Of a stretch of 64,000 nt of DNA, positions 23,701-38,700 are shown piece by piece. The DNA comes from Mimachlamys varia (lineage: Eukaryota; Mollusca; Bivalvia; Pectinida; Pectinidae): positions 13,201,282-13,265,281 of the forward strand of contig OX392536.1 of NCBI GenBank assembly GCA_947623455.1, read 5' to 3'. The notes under the pieces are model-generated. The model did not search any database and was not told where the DNA came from. It saw only the letters and a program-made list of their open reading frames with translations. The position numbers and the translations under genes are program-made. Every line of letters begins with the position of its first letter. Within the stretch, counting starts at the first letter, position 1.

Positions 23701-26700
23701 AGGACACCCAGGACCGAACTGACCGTGCCATCCTGACTCCATGGGTGAAATTTCTGTGGGAGTCGTACAGACAGTGCCTGGACCTGCTGAGGAACAACTC
23801 TCGAGTGGAGAGACTTTACCAGGATATTGCTCAGCAAGGTAGGACTAAAGAACAATGCTACTCAGGCCTCCAATTCTTGTACAGTTGTAGGATTGTACAA
23901 TTGTTTCATTGGTTATGGGGGCAATGTCAAATCATTGACCCGAGGTAGCAGGGAAGACTTAGGGAACTAACAAGGCTAAAGGCAGAGGGCAACAGTTCTT
24001 TGCAGGATTTTTTAAGTATGTTAACAAAACCCCTTGTCACATTTTTATACATAGCAAATCCCTGTTTTCATTAATAACTCGATATCTTTGGACACAACCC
24101 AGAATCTACAGCTGTAATAGCAGACGTCAATAAACGTATCATGTTCGAGAAGACACTTGAATGGGGCCCCAGACAGGATAATCTTCTGCGCACAAATTTC
24201 GTGGATGTAACAGTACCATGCAACAGTCGACTGTTGATGCAAGCCTTTTTATTGCCTTTTTTCACCAAACAGTCAAAACTACTCCATATTCACTTAAGGA
24301 TATAGATAAGGGGCTTTGTCTTCAGACGCTTTGCCTAATAATTTGGATATACATTTAATAACATACACATATCATATATCATTGGAAAGGTTATTAAATT
24401 TTCTATAAAGTGAACGTATAATTATAGTGTTAAAGTAATTCACAATTGCATAATACCTGGTAGTATATGATATGAACAATGGCTGACAATTTTGAATTTG
24501 GATCTTCTTTCACATTTTCTTACAAAAACTGACAATACTTTTCCTATTGACCACTACACTGAATAGATTTTGTTGAATTAATTTTTTGTTTGCAGCATTC
24601 AAGTTTTGTCTAGAGTACACTCGTAAGACTGAATTCAGGAAATTATGTGATAACGTAAGTATGTAATCCATTCAACTCTGGTCTCCAAAGTGCTTTCTTT
24701 ATCAGTTTATGTACCACGTTTGATCTAGGAGTTCAGTCATAGTAGCTGGTTTAAGCTCACACTCATCAAAATGCTTAAATGGTGAATGTGGCCAAAAGCT
24801 AGCTTGCTTAAATGGGGGACTACAAAGATTGTTGCAATGAATTGCCTGTACCTGCTTTCTTTGTCATCAATGTAAAATAATTAAGGTGAAAAAAAGCAAT
24901 TTCAACTCACTTGCTAAAAGGACAAGGAAGCTTATCCCATGGGGCAGCATTTGTCGACCATCCAACTTAACCAATAAATCCTTACTTGTCATGAACCTCA
25001 AAGCTCTGATTAAAATACAGATCCTCAATATTACTATCGTGTGTAGGATCTGACAGCGACCGATGATGTCAAATGCTAAATGTAAAATATGTTCTTTCTA
25101 ATCAAATAGCTGAGAACCCATCTTGGACACATCCACAAGCACCAGAACCAGCAGACCGCCATCAACCTTAACAACCCAGACTCGCAAGCCATGCATCTGG
25201 AGACGAGACTGGTCCAACTTGATAGTGCTATCAACATGGAGCTTTGGCAGGTATGTATGCTAGTCATTCAGACTAGGTAAGTATGTCTGCCCTTCCAATA
25301 TATAGGGAGACAAAGTATCAGTTTCTGCTGGTTCTTCTTATAATTTCTTGTTGGATCATATAAACTTCTACACCAAGATATGATGAAATGCACCACATAA
25401 AGCTGATAAGCAGTGGAATACAGTGAAATTTACAAATTAGACAAAGCCCCTGACAATATTTCTATCTTTATACACTACCTTATGTCACCTTGAGCTTGAC
25501 CTTTAGATCAAGGATCAATTAAGCATTTTTAGGTCACCTGAGACATATTCCAATTACTTTCCGTCCGGCGTCGTTCGTCGTGCGTAAAGGGAAAATTATC
25601 CTAAATTTCAAAAACTTTCCCCCTAGATTAAGAGGTACTACAGCCTATTTCTCTACATAGATAGAAAGATCATCAGAGGCTTTGTTTAATTTGTAATTTT
25701 CAGTCCCCCCGGGCCATCCCTTCCCCCTTGGGGAGGGGGTAAAGTTTACTTTAGTTTATATAGGGAAATAACATTTAGGGGTATATATTCTCCATTTTAA
25801 GTAGAAAATTTTCCTACTTTGTCAAAATCATCCTTGGAGAAAGATGGAATCAAAGTGTAAAATTTGGATTCCTGCCCCTGCCCCAGGGGCCAGACCAAGG
25901 CCCAAAGAAGAAATTATACAAAATTTCAAAAATGTTTTTCTAGGCAGACTTGGAGGTACTACAGTTTATTTATCACATGGATAGAAAGATCGTCATGGGT
26001 TTTAGTTAATTTGTAAATTTCAGTATCCCTGGACTTTCCCCATCAGAGAGGGTCCTGGTAAAGCTTACTGTAGTTTATATTGGGGAAATAACACTTTTGG
26101 GTATATTTTGTCCATATTCTTTGAGGAAACCATTGCTACTTCGTGACAATCATTTCAAAACTTTCAGAATTCTTTTCATGTAATGACATGACAAATGTTA
26201 CATTTCACCTAGTTAACGTGTTGATTCATTAAAATTGAGCTACCATACCTTTAACATTACTCAGGTGACCGCTAAGGCCCTTGGGCCTCTTGTATTTACA
26301 ATAAGAGTAACAGCATGATATTTGCATAAATCATTGTTAGCTCAGGGCTTTTTCTGGGTAAATTGGGAAAAGGCCCCGAGTGAAATTGGGAAAAATTAAT
26401 GACGAATCGACATATAATACAATGTAATTTAATCAAATAAAAGCAATACAATGACAATATTTCTTTTCAAATAGCTTCTTTATCAACTGATGCAGATGTT
26501 CAGTTTTAAAATGCACAATTTTTTTTTTTTTTTTTTTTTTTTAAGTAGATCTAACATCAGATTGGGAAAACAGTCCTTTAATTGGGAAAAATGAAGCCTA
26601 AATCTCATTGTGGGGCCGAATTTCGGCCCTTGAGAGACCCTAGAAAAAGCCCTGTAGCTCCGCCCTCATTTATTGTTGGTGACGTCACACAATGGTGTTG

Positions 26701-29700
26701 CAAACTGGAGGATTTGCATAGCTCCTCCCACATGTATTGTTGTCGACATCATAGAAATTTGGCACATGTTTGAGTACAGTTATGAGGTGATAATGATAGT
26801 ATTCATCCTTTAATCGAAGCGGTAGCATTCCGTCATGTGCTCTGAAAAGCGTCATGCATAAAGGACGAACTGGTGATCACTTACAGGTTGTGAGCAGATT
26901 TGAACTTGATAAGATTATGATTATGCTAAAATCCTGCTTATTCTCCTTCTTAATGAATAAAGGATATTGTCCAAATATGATTCCAAGCAACCTTGAGGGG
27001 AAAGGGATTTAATCTGAAATGTGGGACTGACAACCCTTGGCGCTGAGGGGCGGGGTCCAATAGGGGGAATTTAGATGAGTATGTGGATTAAAGTTATACA
27101 TTCAGTGTCTTTTGTTGACTATCAGGAGTGCCTAGCAAGCATAATATTCCTGCTTTACTTGTATGTAGGAAGCGTTCAAGGCGGTAGAGGACATCCACGG
27201 CCTTATCTGTCTGTCAAAAAAGCCTCCAAAGCCATCACTTATGGCCAACTACTACCAGAAGCTGGGCCTGGTATTTTGGAAATCGGGAAACGCCTTGTTC
27301 CATGCCAGCACACTTCACAGGCTTTTCCACCTGTCCAGGGAGCAGCGCAAGAACCTCTCACAGGAAGAACTCCAAAAGTAAGTCATAAAGATATTCTGTT
27401 CAAATTCTTTGTCATTCAGATCTGATAACTAACCGTTCAGTCATGTCATAGGGCTATGTCATAAAAATAATAACACTATTGTGACGTCATAAACAAATGA
27501 CATTTTTATGACGTCATACGATTGTCTCGCAGTGAAAATGGTACTGTTACAGAAGAAATTTGCCTTTCTTATAAAGAATTAATTTGAGAGTTTTTGTGTT
27601 TTTTTTCTCATGAATATAAGTTATGTGATAAATAGAATCTTACACTCGTGTCAATGTAATATGAAATTTATTTAACTCGTTAAATAATGTAACATGTCAC
27701 TCACCTAAAGGCTTGTGAGATATTAAATTATCTTACTCGTTTAATAAATTCCATATTACATTGACATTCATGTAAGGTCCTCTATTTACTAAAGAGTTGA
27801 AATTGGACCCAATAGAAACGTATCCTATAAAACTAGCTCCATATTAAAGCTGGTGGGCTATTCAAATTACCCTGCGTCCTTGGTCTGTCTTTTGTCCTTA
27901 AACAATTCTTGTGATCGCTTTTCTTGAGAAGCTCTGGGTGGATTCTTCTGCAATTTCAAATACAGGTTCCGATTGGTCCTTAGTTGTGCATTGTTTAGTT
28001 AGCTGGGCCGGTGAGCTTATGCCATGGCACAGTCTGTCGTCTGTCAACATTTCCTTTAAATTGCTACAAGTCGTTTAGTACTGCATTGATTTTAACCAAA
28101 ATAACTCCTAAACATCCTTTGTGGGAGGGGAACAGATTTTGTATATAAATGGTGACTGGCCCTCCTGGGGCTGGAGAGGCAGGGCCCAATAGGGGAAAAA
28201 GAGGAAAAGCTTTTAAAATTTCTACTAGGCATTAAGTACTGATTAGATTTAAACCAGTTTTGGTCAGAAACATCCTTTGGAAAAGTGGAAAAGATTTTGT
28301 ATAAATTTTGACTCTGATCACTCTGGGGCTGGGCTGGACGGGTTGGGCCCAATAGGGGAAATAGAAAAAAAAGCCTTTTAAATCCCTACTAGTCATAAAG
28401 TAATGAATGGATTTGAACCAAATTTTTATTTTTGTCAGTCTAAACATCCTTTTGAGGAGGGGAACAGATTTAGTGTATAAATGAAGACTCTGACACCACC
28501 TCCCCCAGACGTCTAGAGACCCTATAACATATATACCATTGCTTGGTCCTGGGTTGAGCCCCGCCTTGAGAAATAAATTTCTGAATCAAAACTATACAAT
28601 TGCTAGGTATCCAGGTGAGAAATACACGCCCTCTAGGCCTCTATTTTTTTACTTGATCAAAATAACAATATGGCCGCCAGGATAGCTTGGATTTGCACAG
28701 GAATAGTTTGTGATCATTATTTCTATGGAGTACTTGATAGATACTTCTCAAATTTCATATGCAGGTTCTCCTTCTCAAACTCCATAGGCAGGTTCCCTTT
28801 AATCCTTTCTTGTGCATTGTCCAGTTTTTCAGCTGATCTGAAAAACAAAATGGCGAAAAGGCAGCTATCTTCGATATTTTGACACTAATACAGGATGTGC
28901 GCTGGGCCTTTCCTAAATAAATGAGGTCCTTCTGCATAGTTTAAATGGGAATCCTGGAAATAAGTGGGTCCTTTTCAGTTTATATGCTTGAAAAAGATAT
29001 AGGGATGGCTTCAACGCAAACCCTGTAATGGTTTGTTATTGCTATTTATCACATAACTAACCCTTTAAGTCATGTCATATGGCCACTTCATAAAAATGGT
29101 ATTACACAAGTGTAATAACACTATTGTGACGTCAAAAACAAATAGTGTCTTTATGACGTCATATGATTGTCTAGGAAGTGAAATGGTACTGTCACAGAAG
29201 AAATTTGCCTTTCTTATAGATAATAAATATGAGTTTATTAATGTATTTTCTCTTAAATAGAAGTTATTTGATAAATAGAATCTTACACTCGTGTAAGATC
29301 CCCTATTTCTTACTAGATGGATCCTTCTCAAATTTGTATCCAGCTTCCCCTTGGTTCCTAATTGTACATTGTCTGGCTTTTGAGCTGATCTGAAAAAAAT
29401 GAGAATTTATTACAGCACTATTGTTAGCTCACCTGGCCTGAAGGACCTAGTGAGCTTATGATGTGGTTCAGCATCCATCCAACCAGCTTCAACTTTTCCA
29501 TTTAAATTACTTCTTTTTAATAACCAAGAGGCCTAAAAAAATGATATTTGAATGAAAAGGTTCCTTGGATGAAGCCTAACAAAGTTTGCATAAAGAAATG
29601 ACCTCTGTCTGTAAAAGTCACAGGGGTCATATCTGTTAAAATCCTTAAAGGTTTTCTTCTGATAAATCAAAAGCCCTAGAAGCATATTTTGCTGAAAGGT

Positions 29701-32700
29701 TCCTTTGATGAAGCCTGACAAAGTATATGAAAAGAAATGATCTTGACCCATATTCAAGGTTGCTGGGGTTAAATCTGTTAAAAACATAAATGACTTCCTC
29801 TGAAAAACCGAAAGACCTAGAAGCATGATATTTGTTTTAAAGGTTCCTTGGATGATGTCCAACAAATTTTGTCGAAACAAAAATGGCCTTGACCCATATT
29901 CAAGGTCAGAGGAGTCAAATTTGTTATGACCTTGATGCAACTTATTCTGATTAACTAAGAGGACCTTGAGTCCTTGACCAGTATTCAATGTCACAGTGGA
30001 CAAATCTGTTGAAAAGCTTTAAAAGACTTCTGATAAACAAAAAGGCCTAGAAGCATGATATTTGGCTGAAGGTTAGTTTGATAAAAGCCCAACAAAGTAT
30101 GCGAAAATATATTACCTTGACCTGTATTCAAAGTCAAGGGGTCAAATTGGTTAAAACCTCTACACGACTATTGATAAAGTTTGTGGAAATAGATGACCTT
30201 GACTTTTACAAGAGATTTCAAGGTCACAGAGATTAAATCTGATTAGCCAAAAGGTCCTGAAGCATAATATTTGGCAAGTAGCTTCCTTGGAAGAGTCCAA
30301 CAAATTTGCGAATGAAAATGACGTTGTCTTACTTTCAAAAGTCACATGGATCAATATGTTTAAATCTTAGCATGTTCTTTAGGTCACTTTATGGTTAAAA
30401 AAGAGAGATTGATACCAGACGAGCTATTAAAGCCGATAGGGCCTCTTATTAGCCCACCATCATCAGATGGTGGGCTGTTCAGATCACCCTGCATTCGTGG
30501 TCCGTCGTCTGTGGAACATCGTCCGTCCTTCCTTAAACAATTCTTGTTATTGCTATTTCATGATAAGAACTGGATGGATCATTCTCACATTTCATATGTA
30601 TGTTCCCCATGGTGCCTAGTTGTGCTTAGTCCATTTTCGGACATATCCTATTAACAATATGGCTGACAGGAAGCTATCTTGGATTTGTGAGTAATAGTTT
30701 GTTATCGCTATTTCTTGAGAATTACTGGATGGATCATTCACAAATTCCGTATGTAGGTTCCCCTTGGTGCTTAGTTGTGCATGGTCCATTTTTAGACAGA
30801 TCCAATAAACAATATGGCCGACAGGCAATCGTCTTTGATTTGTGAGTAATTGTTTGTTATCGCTATTTCTTGACCATTACTGGCTGGATTATGCCCAAAT
30901 TTCGTGTGTGGCTTTCTCCTGAGCTGACAGACAGCCATCTTGGATTTTGACATTGAAAATTTATCATGATTTCTTGAGAAATACTTGAGGGATCTTTCTC
31001 AAATTTTGTTTGCATATTTCCCTTGGTATTTTATTGTGCCCTGTTGATTTTGGGACTGATCAGAAATAAAATTGCTGACAGACGGCTATCTTAGTTTTGA
31101 CAATGAAAATTTCTTATTTCATATGTAGGTTCGGCTGGTTCTTAGTTGTTCTATTTGTTTTTGGGACTGATAAAAAAAAATACCCCTGCTACAATCTTTC
31201 AACTAATATTGCCTTTTCTTCAGAGGAATTCTCAAATTTTATAAAACTCAAATTAAATACATGTAATTAGAGAAAAGAAGGGAAAGATATAACAATTTAG
31301 AACAAATAAAAATTGTGTATGGTGGGCGCCAAGATCCCTCTTGGATCTCTCGTTTTTAAAATAATTTATAGATCATCACAATGTACTTATTAGTCCCCCA
31401 CCGGAATCCGGGGGGGACTATAGGTTTGCGTTGTGTCCGTCCGTCCGTCCATCTGTCCGTCCGTCCTTCCGCACACTATTTGTCCGGGCTCTATCTCCCA
31501 TACTATAAGACACTGGAACTTCATACTAAGTGTGTGGGTTCCCTTTGGGAAGGCAGTGTGTCGCATACAAAAACCGGGTCACTGTGACCTATATTTTGAC
31601 CTCTGACCTACATTAAAGAGAAAGCTTGTCCGGGCTCTATCTCCTACACTATAAAGCACTAGAACTTAATACTTAGTAGTATTGTTCTCTGTGGGAAGGC
31701 AGTGTGTCGCGTACAAAAACCGGGTCAATGTGACCTATATTTTGCTATTTTTTGACCTCTGACCTACATTAAAGTAAAAGTTTGTCCGGGCTCTATCTCC
31801 TACACTATAAAGGACTAGAACTTAATACTTGGTAGAATGGTTCCTTGTGGGAAGGCGATGTGTCGCGTACCAAAACCGGGTCACTGTGACCTTTATTTTG
31901 CTATATTTTGACCTCTGACCTACATTAAATTAAAAATTTGTCCGGGCTCTATCTCCTACACTATAAAGGACTAGAACTTAATACTTGGTAGTATGGTTCC
32001 TTGGGGAAGGCGGTGTGTCGCGTACAAAAACCGGGTCACTGTGACCTATATTTTGACCTCTGACCTACATTAAAGAAAAAGCTTGTCCGGGCTCTATCTC
32101 CTACACTATAAAGCACTAGAACTTAATACTTGGTAGTATGGTTCCCCGTGGGAAGGCGGTGTGTCGCGTACCAAAACCGGGTCACTGTGACCTATATATT
32201 GACCTCTGACCTACATTAAAGAAAGAAAAATTTGTCCAGGTTCTATCTCCTACACTATTAAGGACTAGAACTTAATACTTGGTAGTATGGTTCCTTGTGG
32301 GAAGGCGGTGTGTCGCGTACCAAAACCGGGTCACTGTGACCTTTATTTTGCTATATTTTGACCTCTGACCTACATTAAAGTAAAAGTTTGTCCGGGCTCT
32401 ATCTCCTACACTATAAAGCACTAGAACTTAATACTTGGTAGTATGGTTCCCCGTGGGAAGGCGGTGTGTCGCGTACCAAAACTGGGTCACTGTGACCTAT
32501 ATTTTGACCTCTGACCTACATTAAAGAAAGAAAAATTTGTCCAGGTTCTATCTCCTACACTTTTAAGGATTAGAACTTTATACTTGGTAGTATAGTTCTC
32601 GAGATAACAACCCGGTGGGGGACTGTAATTCGTTGAATTATCTTCTTGATATTTATTGTTGGACAGAATGGCATCTAAAGTGCTTTGTGCCACACTTGCT

Positions 32701-35700
32701 GTACCCATCCCACCATCCCGCAATGCCATTGATCAGCTCCTGGAGACCAACGAAAGCACCATGGAGAAGCAACGTCGCCTGGCAACCCTGCTAATGCTCA
32801 ACAGCCCACCAACACGTCAGGGCCTCATTAAAGATCTGGTATGCTGATGTTGCTTTTAATCACTAGTAGAATAGTTGACACACTTTGCTGTTTTTAGCCC
32901 ACCATCATCACCACCATCGTCAGATGGCAGACAGACAGCCATTCAAATATTAATAACATTTTTATTGTTATTCATAAGCTCACCTGGCCCAAAGGCTTAT
33001 GCGATGGTGCAGCGTCCATCCGTCCATCCTGCTTCCGTCAACTTTTTATGCCCCCGCCATGAAATGGGTGGGGGAGGGGGGGAGGGCATATAGTGTTACC
33101 CATCCCGTCCCATGGTAATGTAACCAGCTTAATCAAATAACTAATAATGCGATTGTCATCAAACTTTGCATATATAATAAGTCTCGTGTCTTCTTGTGCA
33201 CCTTGCTCTTTTTTTCCGGATCAAGAATCCAAGATGGCAGCCACGACCTCTGATTGGCTAAAAAACATGTCCTGTAATAAATGTTCCTCTACAGATTATG
33301 ATGAAGCTAGGTGGGAGGGATGATAACACGATGCCACACATTATAAACAAAAAAAAGTATGTCTACCCAATAAAGGCTTCTGATTGGTCGAAATTTAAAT
33401 ATTGTCCGATTTCAATGAAATTTGGTATATTTATGTAATCTGGCAATATTACGAAAGCAGTGCCAGCATTCATTTTGTGAAAACTAAAAAAGGAGACATT
33501 TCATGGCCTCTGATTGGTCAAAATCGAAATATTGTCAAAGTTCCATAAAAATTTTGCAGAACTGGGGGGGAGGGGTGCATTTATATCTCACAGACATTTC
33601 TAGTCCTTAAAACGACTTCTTCTGAAATACCGAAAGGCCTAGTAACATGAAATTTGGCTGGTAGCTTTCTTGGAAGGAGCTGAACAAAGTTTGCGGGGAA
33701 AAAAATCACTTTGACCTACTTTCAAGGTCATAGGGGTAAAAAATGTTAAAACATTTAAACAACTTCTTATGAAAAACCATCAGGCATAGGGACCCTATAT
33801 TTTGCTGAAAGTTTCCTTGGATGAAGCCCGACAAAGTTTACGAAAAGAAATTACCTTGATCTGTATTCAAGGACACAGGGGTCAAATCTGTGAAAACATT
33901 TAAACAACTTCTTCTGAATTACCAAAGCCCTAGAACCATGATATTTGGCTGAAAGGTTTCTTGAATGAAGCCAGACAAAAATTGCGAAAAGAAATGATCT
34001 TGACCCATATTCAAGGTCACAGAGGTCAAATCTGTTTGAGCCACTTTTTCTGATAAACCAAAAGGCCTAGAGACATGATATTTAACTGGTAGCTAATTCG
34101 GAAGAAGCCGAGCAAAATTTGTGAATGAAAATGACCTTGACCCATATTCAAGATTGAAGGGGTCAAATCTGTCAAAACCTTAAACAACTTCTGAAATACC
34201 AAAAGGCCTAGAAGCATGATATTTGGTTGAAGGGTTCCTTGGATGAAGCCCAACAAATTTTGTGAAAAGAAGTGACCTTGACATATATTCAAGGTCACAG
34301 GGTCAAATCCGTTAAAACCTTCAAACGATTTCTTTTGAAATACCAAAAGGCCTAGAAGCATGATATTTGGCTGAAAGGTTCCTTGGATGAAGCTGGACAA
34401 ATTTTGCGAAAAAAAGGACCTTGACCCATATTCAAGGTCACAAGAGTCAAATTTGTTAAAACCTTTGAGCGAGGGTTACAAGTCAGAGATTGATACAGGT
34501 GAGCGATGCAGGCCAATTGGGCCTCTTATTTGTCACCTGACTAGAAGGGTCGTCGTGCACTGTGCTTAAACTTTTTTCCTTTAAACAACTTCTTCTCAAT
34601 AACCAAAAGTTTTTGAAAAAAATTTACTTTGACCTATATTCAAGGTCACAGAGGTCAAATCTGTTAAAAACATGTGAGCGACTTCTTCTGATTAACCAAA
34701 AGGCCTAGAGCCGTACAAATTTAGTGAATGAAAGTTACATTGTCTTCCTTTCAAGGTCACATAGGTCAAATATATTTAAATCTTAACATGTTATAGGAAC
34801 ATCTTTGAGTTATAGATTTTTGGCCACCATGTATGATGCGGTCTACTTTCAATTCTTATCGAAGACGGTTTACAGCATGTTTTACGACATGCCTCCAATT
34901 TGCGGTATGACAGGAAACGCGCAATATACAACATAGACGCTGAGCTATAGGCTGACAAAGTGCATCTTAGTTGAATTGTTTGAAGTTTTGACACTTGTTA
35001 CGTACAAGAGGATTATTCAAACGTCCCTAGAATTGAAGTATCTTATTGAAGTGATAGTTTGTTCCCTGAAACATGTTTATATTAAACTGTATCACAATAA
35101 TACCAAATAGAGTGTTTACAATGGAAACCGCGCTTGCTGCGCATGTGTTGGTAGGTGGAAATTCCAAGCCAGGGCATCTGGCTAGACCTTTAGGAATTCC
35201 GCTAGTTATTTTGAAATTATTTATTTTATGAATACATATCAGAAAAATCTGATTGTCATAGTCCATAAGAATACCCACTCAATATGTATATGTAATATTT
35301 TGAAAAAAAAAATGATGAAAAAAAAGCTGTCTTTCGTGGGATGCCCCTTTAAGGGTTGGTTACACCAAGGACCAAGTAAGCTTATGTCTAGGTTCGGCAT
35401 CCCTCGCTTATCCAGCCTCAACTCTTCTGAAATACCAAAAAGGCCTAGAAGCTTGGTATTTGGTTGAAATGTGTTTTTTTTGAAGCCTGACAAAGTTTGA
35501 GAAAAATAAATGACCAAATCTGTTAATGTTTTAAATGACTTCTGATAAACCAATAGGTCTAGAAGCATGGTATTTGGCTGAAAAGTTCCTTTGATGAAAA
35601 CGAACAAAGTTTGGGGAAAGAAATGACATTGACCCATATTTGAGGTCACAGGGGTCAAAACCTATCAAAACTTTTAAACCACTTCTTCTTAATAACCAAA

Positions 35701-38700
35701 AGGTTTAGAAACATAATATTTTGCTGAGAGGTTCCTTGGAAGAATCCTGACTTAGTTTGTGAAAAGAAATGACCTTGACCCATATTCAGGTCACAGGGGT
35801 CAACTCAAAGCTTTTGTCCCTATTCCAAGAATAGTGAGAAATGAAAATGTTGGCATTCTGTACAAATTTTAGCCCTTTGTTCAACAGCATGATATTTCTG
35901 TATGTAAACCCTTATTTACCAAGTGTCTTATTTTACCCAGGTTAAGTACAACATCATTCAGTATGTGAATCCAGAGCTCCAGAATCTGTACAACTGGCTG
36001 GAGGTGGACTTCCATCCGCTCTGTTTATACGACAAAGTGAAGGCTCCAGTAGAGTTCATTGCTGGTGTTGACGAGCTGAACCAGTACATGAATTGTCTGG
36101 AGAATATTCTCATCACTAGGGTTTTGAAACAGGTATGTTTAAGTTGGTATTTCACTATACATAGTTACTCATAGCAAAGGTGAGGTATTGTGTGCCACGC
36201 ATGAACAACATACACCTTAATAAGTATAAGTATTGAATACATGAAAATAATAACTCTGCAAGGATATGGAGATACACTGCTAGAATTACCCATTGCTATG
36301 CTTTTCTGTTCCCAAAACTGCTCTTCAAATAAGTCCCAGAAATTTCCTTGAATTTAAATCACATATTGTAATTTTGTTTGTAAAGCATTTTGTGAAATGA
36401 TATAAATTTTGCATTAAAACATTTCAGGTATCCCAAGTATACCAGACCATCCAGTTTTCTAGGATTGCAGCTCTTGTCCCCTTTTCTTCTAGTTTCCGTT
36501 TGGAGAGAGTGATTGTGGAATCGGCTAGAACCTTGGATCTTCAGGTACATCTTCTGCACAACACAAAAATTGTATGACACTCATGGATCAGTTACTAAAG
36601 AATTCTGATCTTCATCACAATGTTTGGTGGAAGGGTTAGTGTCACTCCTCTTTCACTGAAGACACCATGTATTCCCATTCTGACTCAACTGCAGATTCCT
36701 GGGTCTCCTCCTGTATTTAAACCCTATACAGTTCAACAAGAATAATATGTACATGTTGATAAACTTGTTGAAAAATAAATCCTGATGAGAGGTGACATTA
36801 AACGTCACTAAACAGTTATATGTCACTAAATATCCATATTTAGATCATATGATTCAAAGGGTCAGGATGAACCATCGTGCACTGTCCATCGTCCTCTGCC
36901 GTGTATAAACTTTTCCTTCAAACTTCTTCTCAATAACCAACATGCCTAAGGTGCTGATATTATGCATGTAGCATGCTCATTGCTGGGATGAAGGGCTGCC
37001 AAGTTTGCTCAAATGAATGACCTTGACCCATTTTCTTCAATAAACAATATGGCTGACAGACAGCCATCTTGGATTTGTGAGCAATAGCTTGTTCTTGCTT
37101 TTTCTTGAGAAGTACTGGGTGGATCATTATCAAATTTCATATGCAGGTTCACCGTGGTCGGTAGTTGTGCATAGTCCATCTTGGATTTTGACAGTTATAA
37201 TTTGTGATTGCTAGTTCTTGAGAAGTACCAGATGTATCCTTCCCAAATTTCATAAGCAGGTTCTGTTTGGTCCTTAGTTGTGCATGGTCAAAATTTTTAG
37301 ACTGCTCCGGGGGAAAAATATGGCTGCCAGATGCCATATTGTATGTTGGCTATGAAAGTGTATTATGGTTATTTTTTAAGAAATACAAGATGGGGTCTTT
37401 CTTAAATATTTGGAATTTGGAACTGATCAGAAAAACAAAACTACTGACAAGAGACCTTCTTTGAACTATTATTCATTTTAAGAGAAATTCATAGAACTAA
37501 GATTATTTACATCAATAAGAAAAAGAAAAAAAAGGAAAAGATCCCACTTTGTAAAGAACAAAAGAAAAATCATCGATGGTGGGCACCAAGATTACAAAAT
37601 TTCATATGACTGAAATTAAATGCAAGAGATTAGAATGGAACAGAAGGGAGAAGATCCCACTTTTTAAAAACAAATGAAAAGTGTCTATGGTGGGCGCCAA
37701 GATCCCTCAGGGATCTGGGATCTCTTGTTACTATTGAACAATTGTTTAATCTAATTTATTTCTTAGATAGTTCATTAATTAACTGATTTTGATTTTGCGT
37801 TGTCATTTAAAAGACAACGGTGGAACAGCACTAATTTGAGTAAAATTAGCTGTAATAATAATCATAGTGTTTTGAGCGTTTGATGCAGGGGCATTCTCCA
37901 TGTTATCCGAAATGGATAGGCAAAACTGGCATTGAACAAGATTAGAATATTACTTTGTAAGAGTTGAATGTGGCTTTCTACATCATTCTTTCCCTTCAAC
38001 TAAAATTTTGTTAAGTTGTTAAATTTGGCCTATTTTTTCTGCAGGTTAGAATAGACCACCGGAAAGCTTGCCTCAGCTTTGGCACAGATCTGATGGTAGC
38101 CCAAAAGGAAGATGTTCCTGAAGGTCCCTATATCCAGAGCATGCCAAGTGAACAGATTCGCAACCAACTCACCAGCATTGCTGAGGCACTTCACAAGTCT
38201 GTTATCCTCATTGAACCAAAAGAACGCAAGGTCAGAATCATTGTTATACCACACTAAGTTAAGGGGGGAATATTGTACCTTTTCTCTGTGCATCAGAAAA
38301 TATCTTTAAAAGACCCGGATCAGATTTTATTCATATTCACACCATAGCATCAACGATCCATGTCTACACCTGGTTAGATTTTGGTGATGAAAGATCACCA
38401 TTTTGGGAAAAAAAAGCTTGTTTATAAGATATCTCCCCTGGATATCAACCCTTGGAAAAAATGTTCATATTCACACTAGCATCACATGATCAAGTTCTTC
38501 ACCACATTAGATTTTGGTCATCAAGGTTAAAGGTTAAAGGTCACTGTTGACCAGCTTGGGGTGGGGCAAAAAGCTTGTGTGCAAGATATCTTATGAACAC
38601 CTGAAACAGAATTGGTCCATATTTACACCATGCCCTTCCCAATCACTGAACCCAGTTGAAAGTTATGGTATATAGATTGTTTTATTCGTTAAATTATCAC

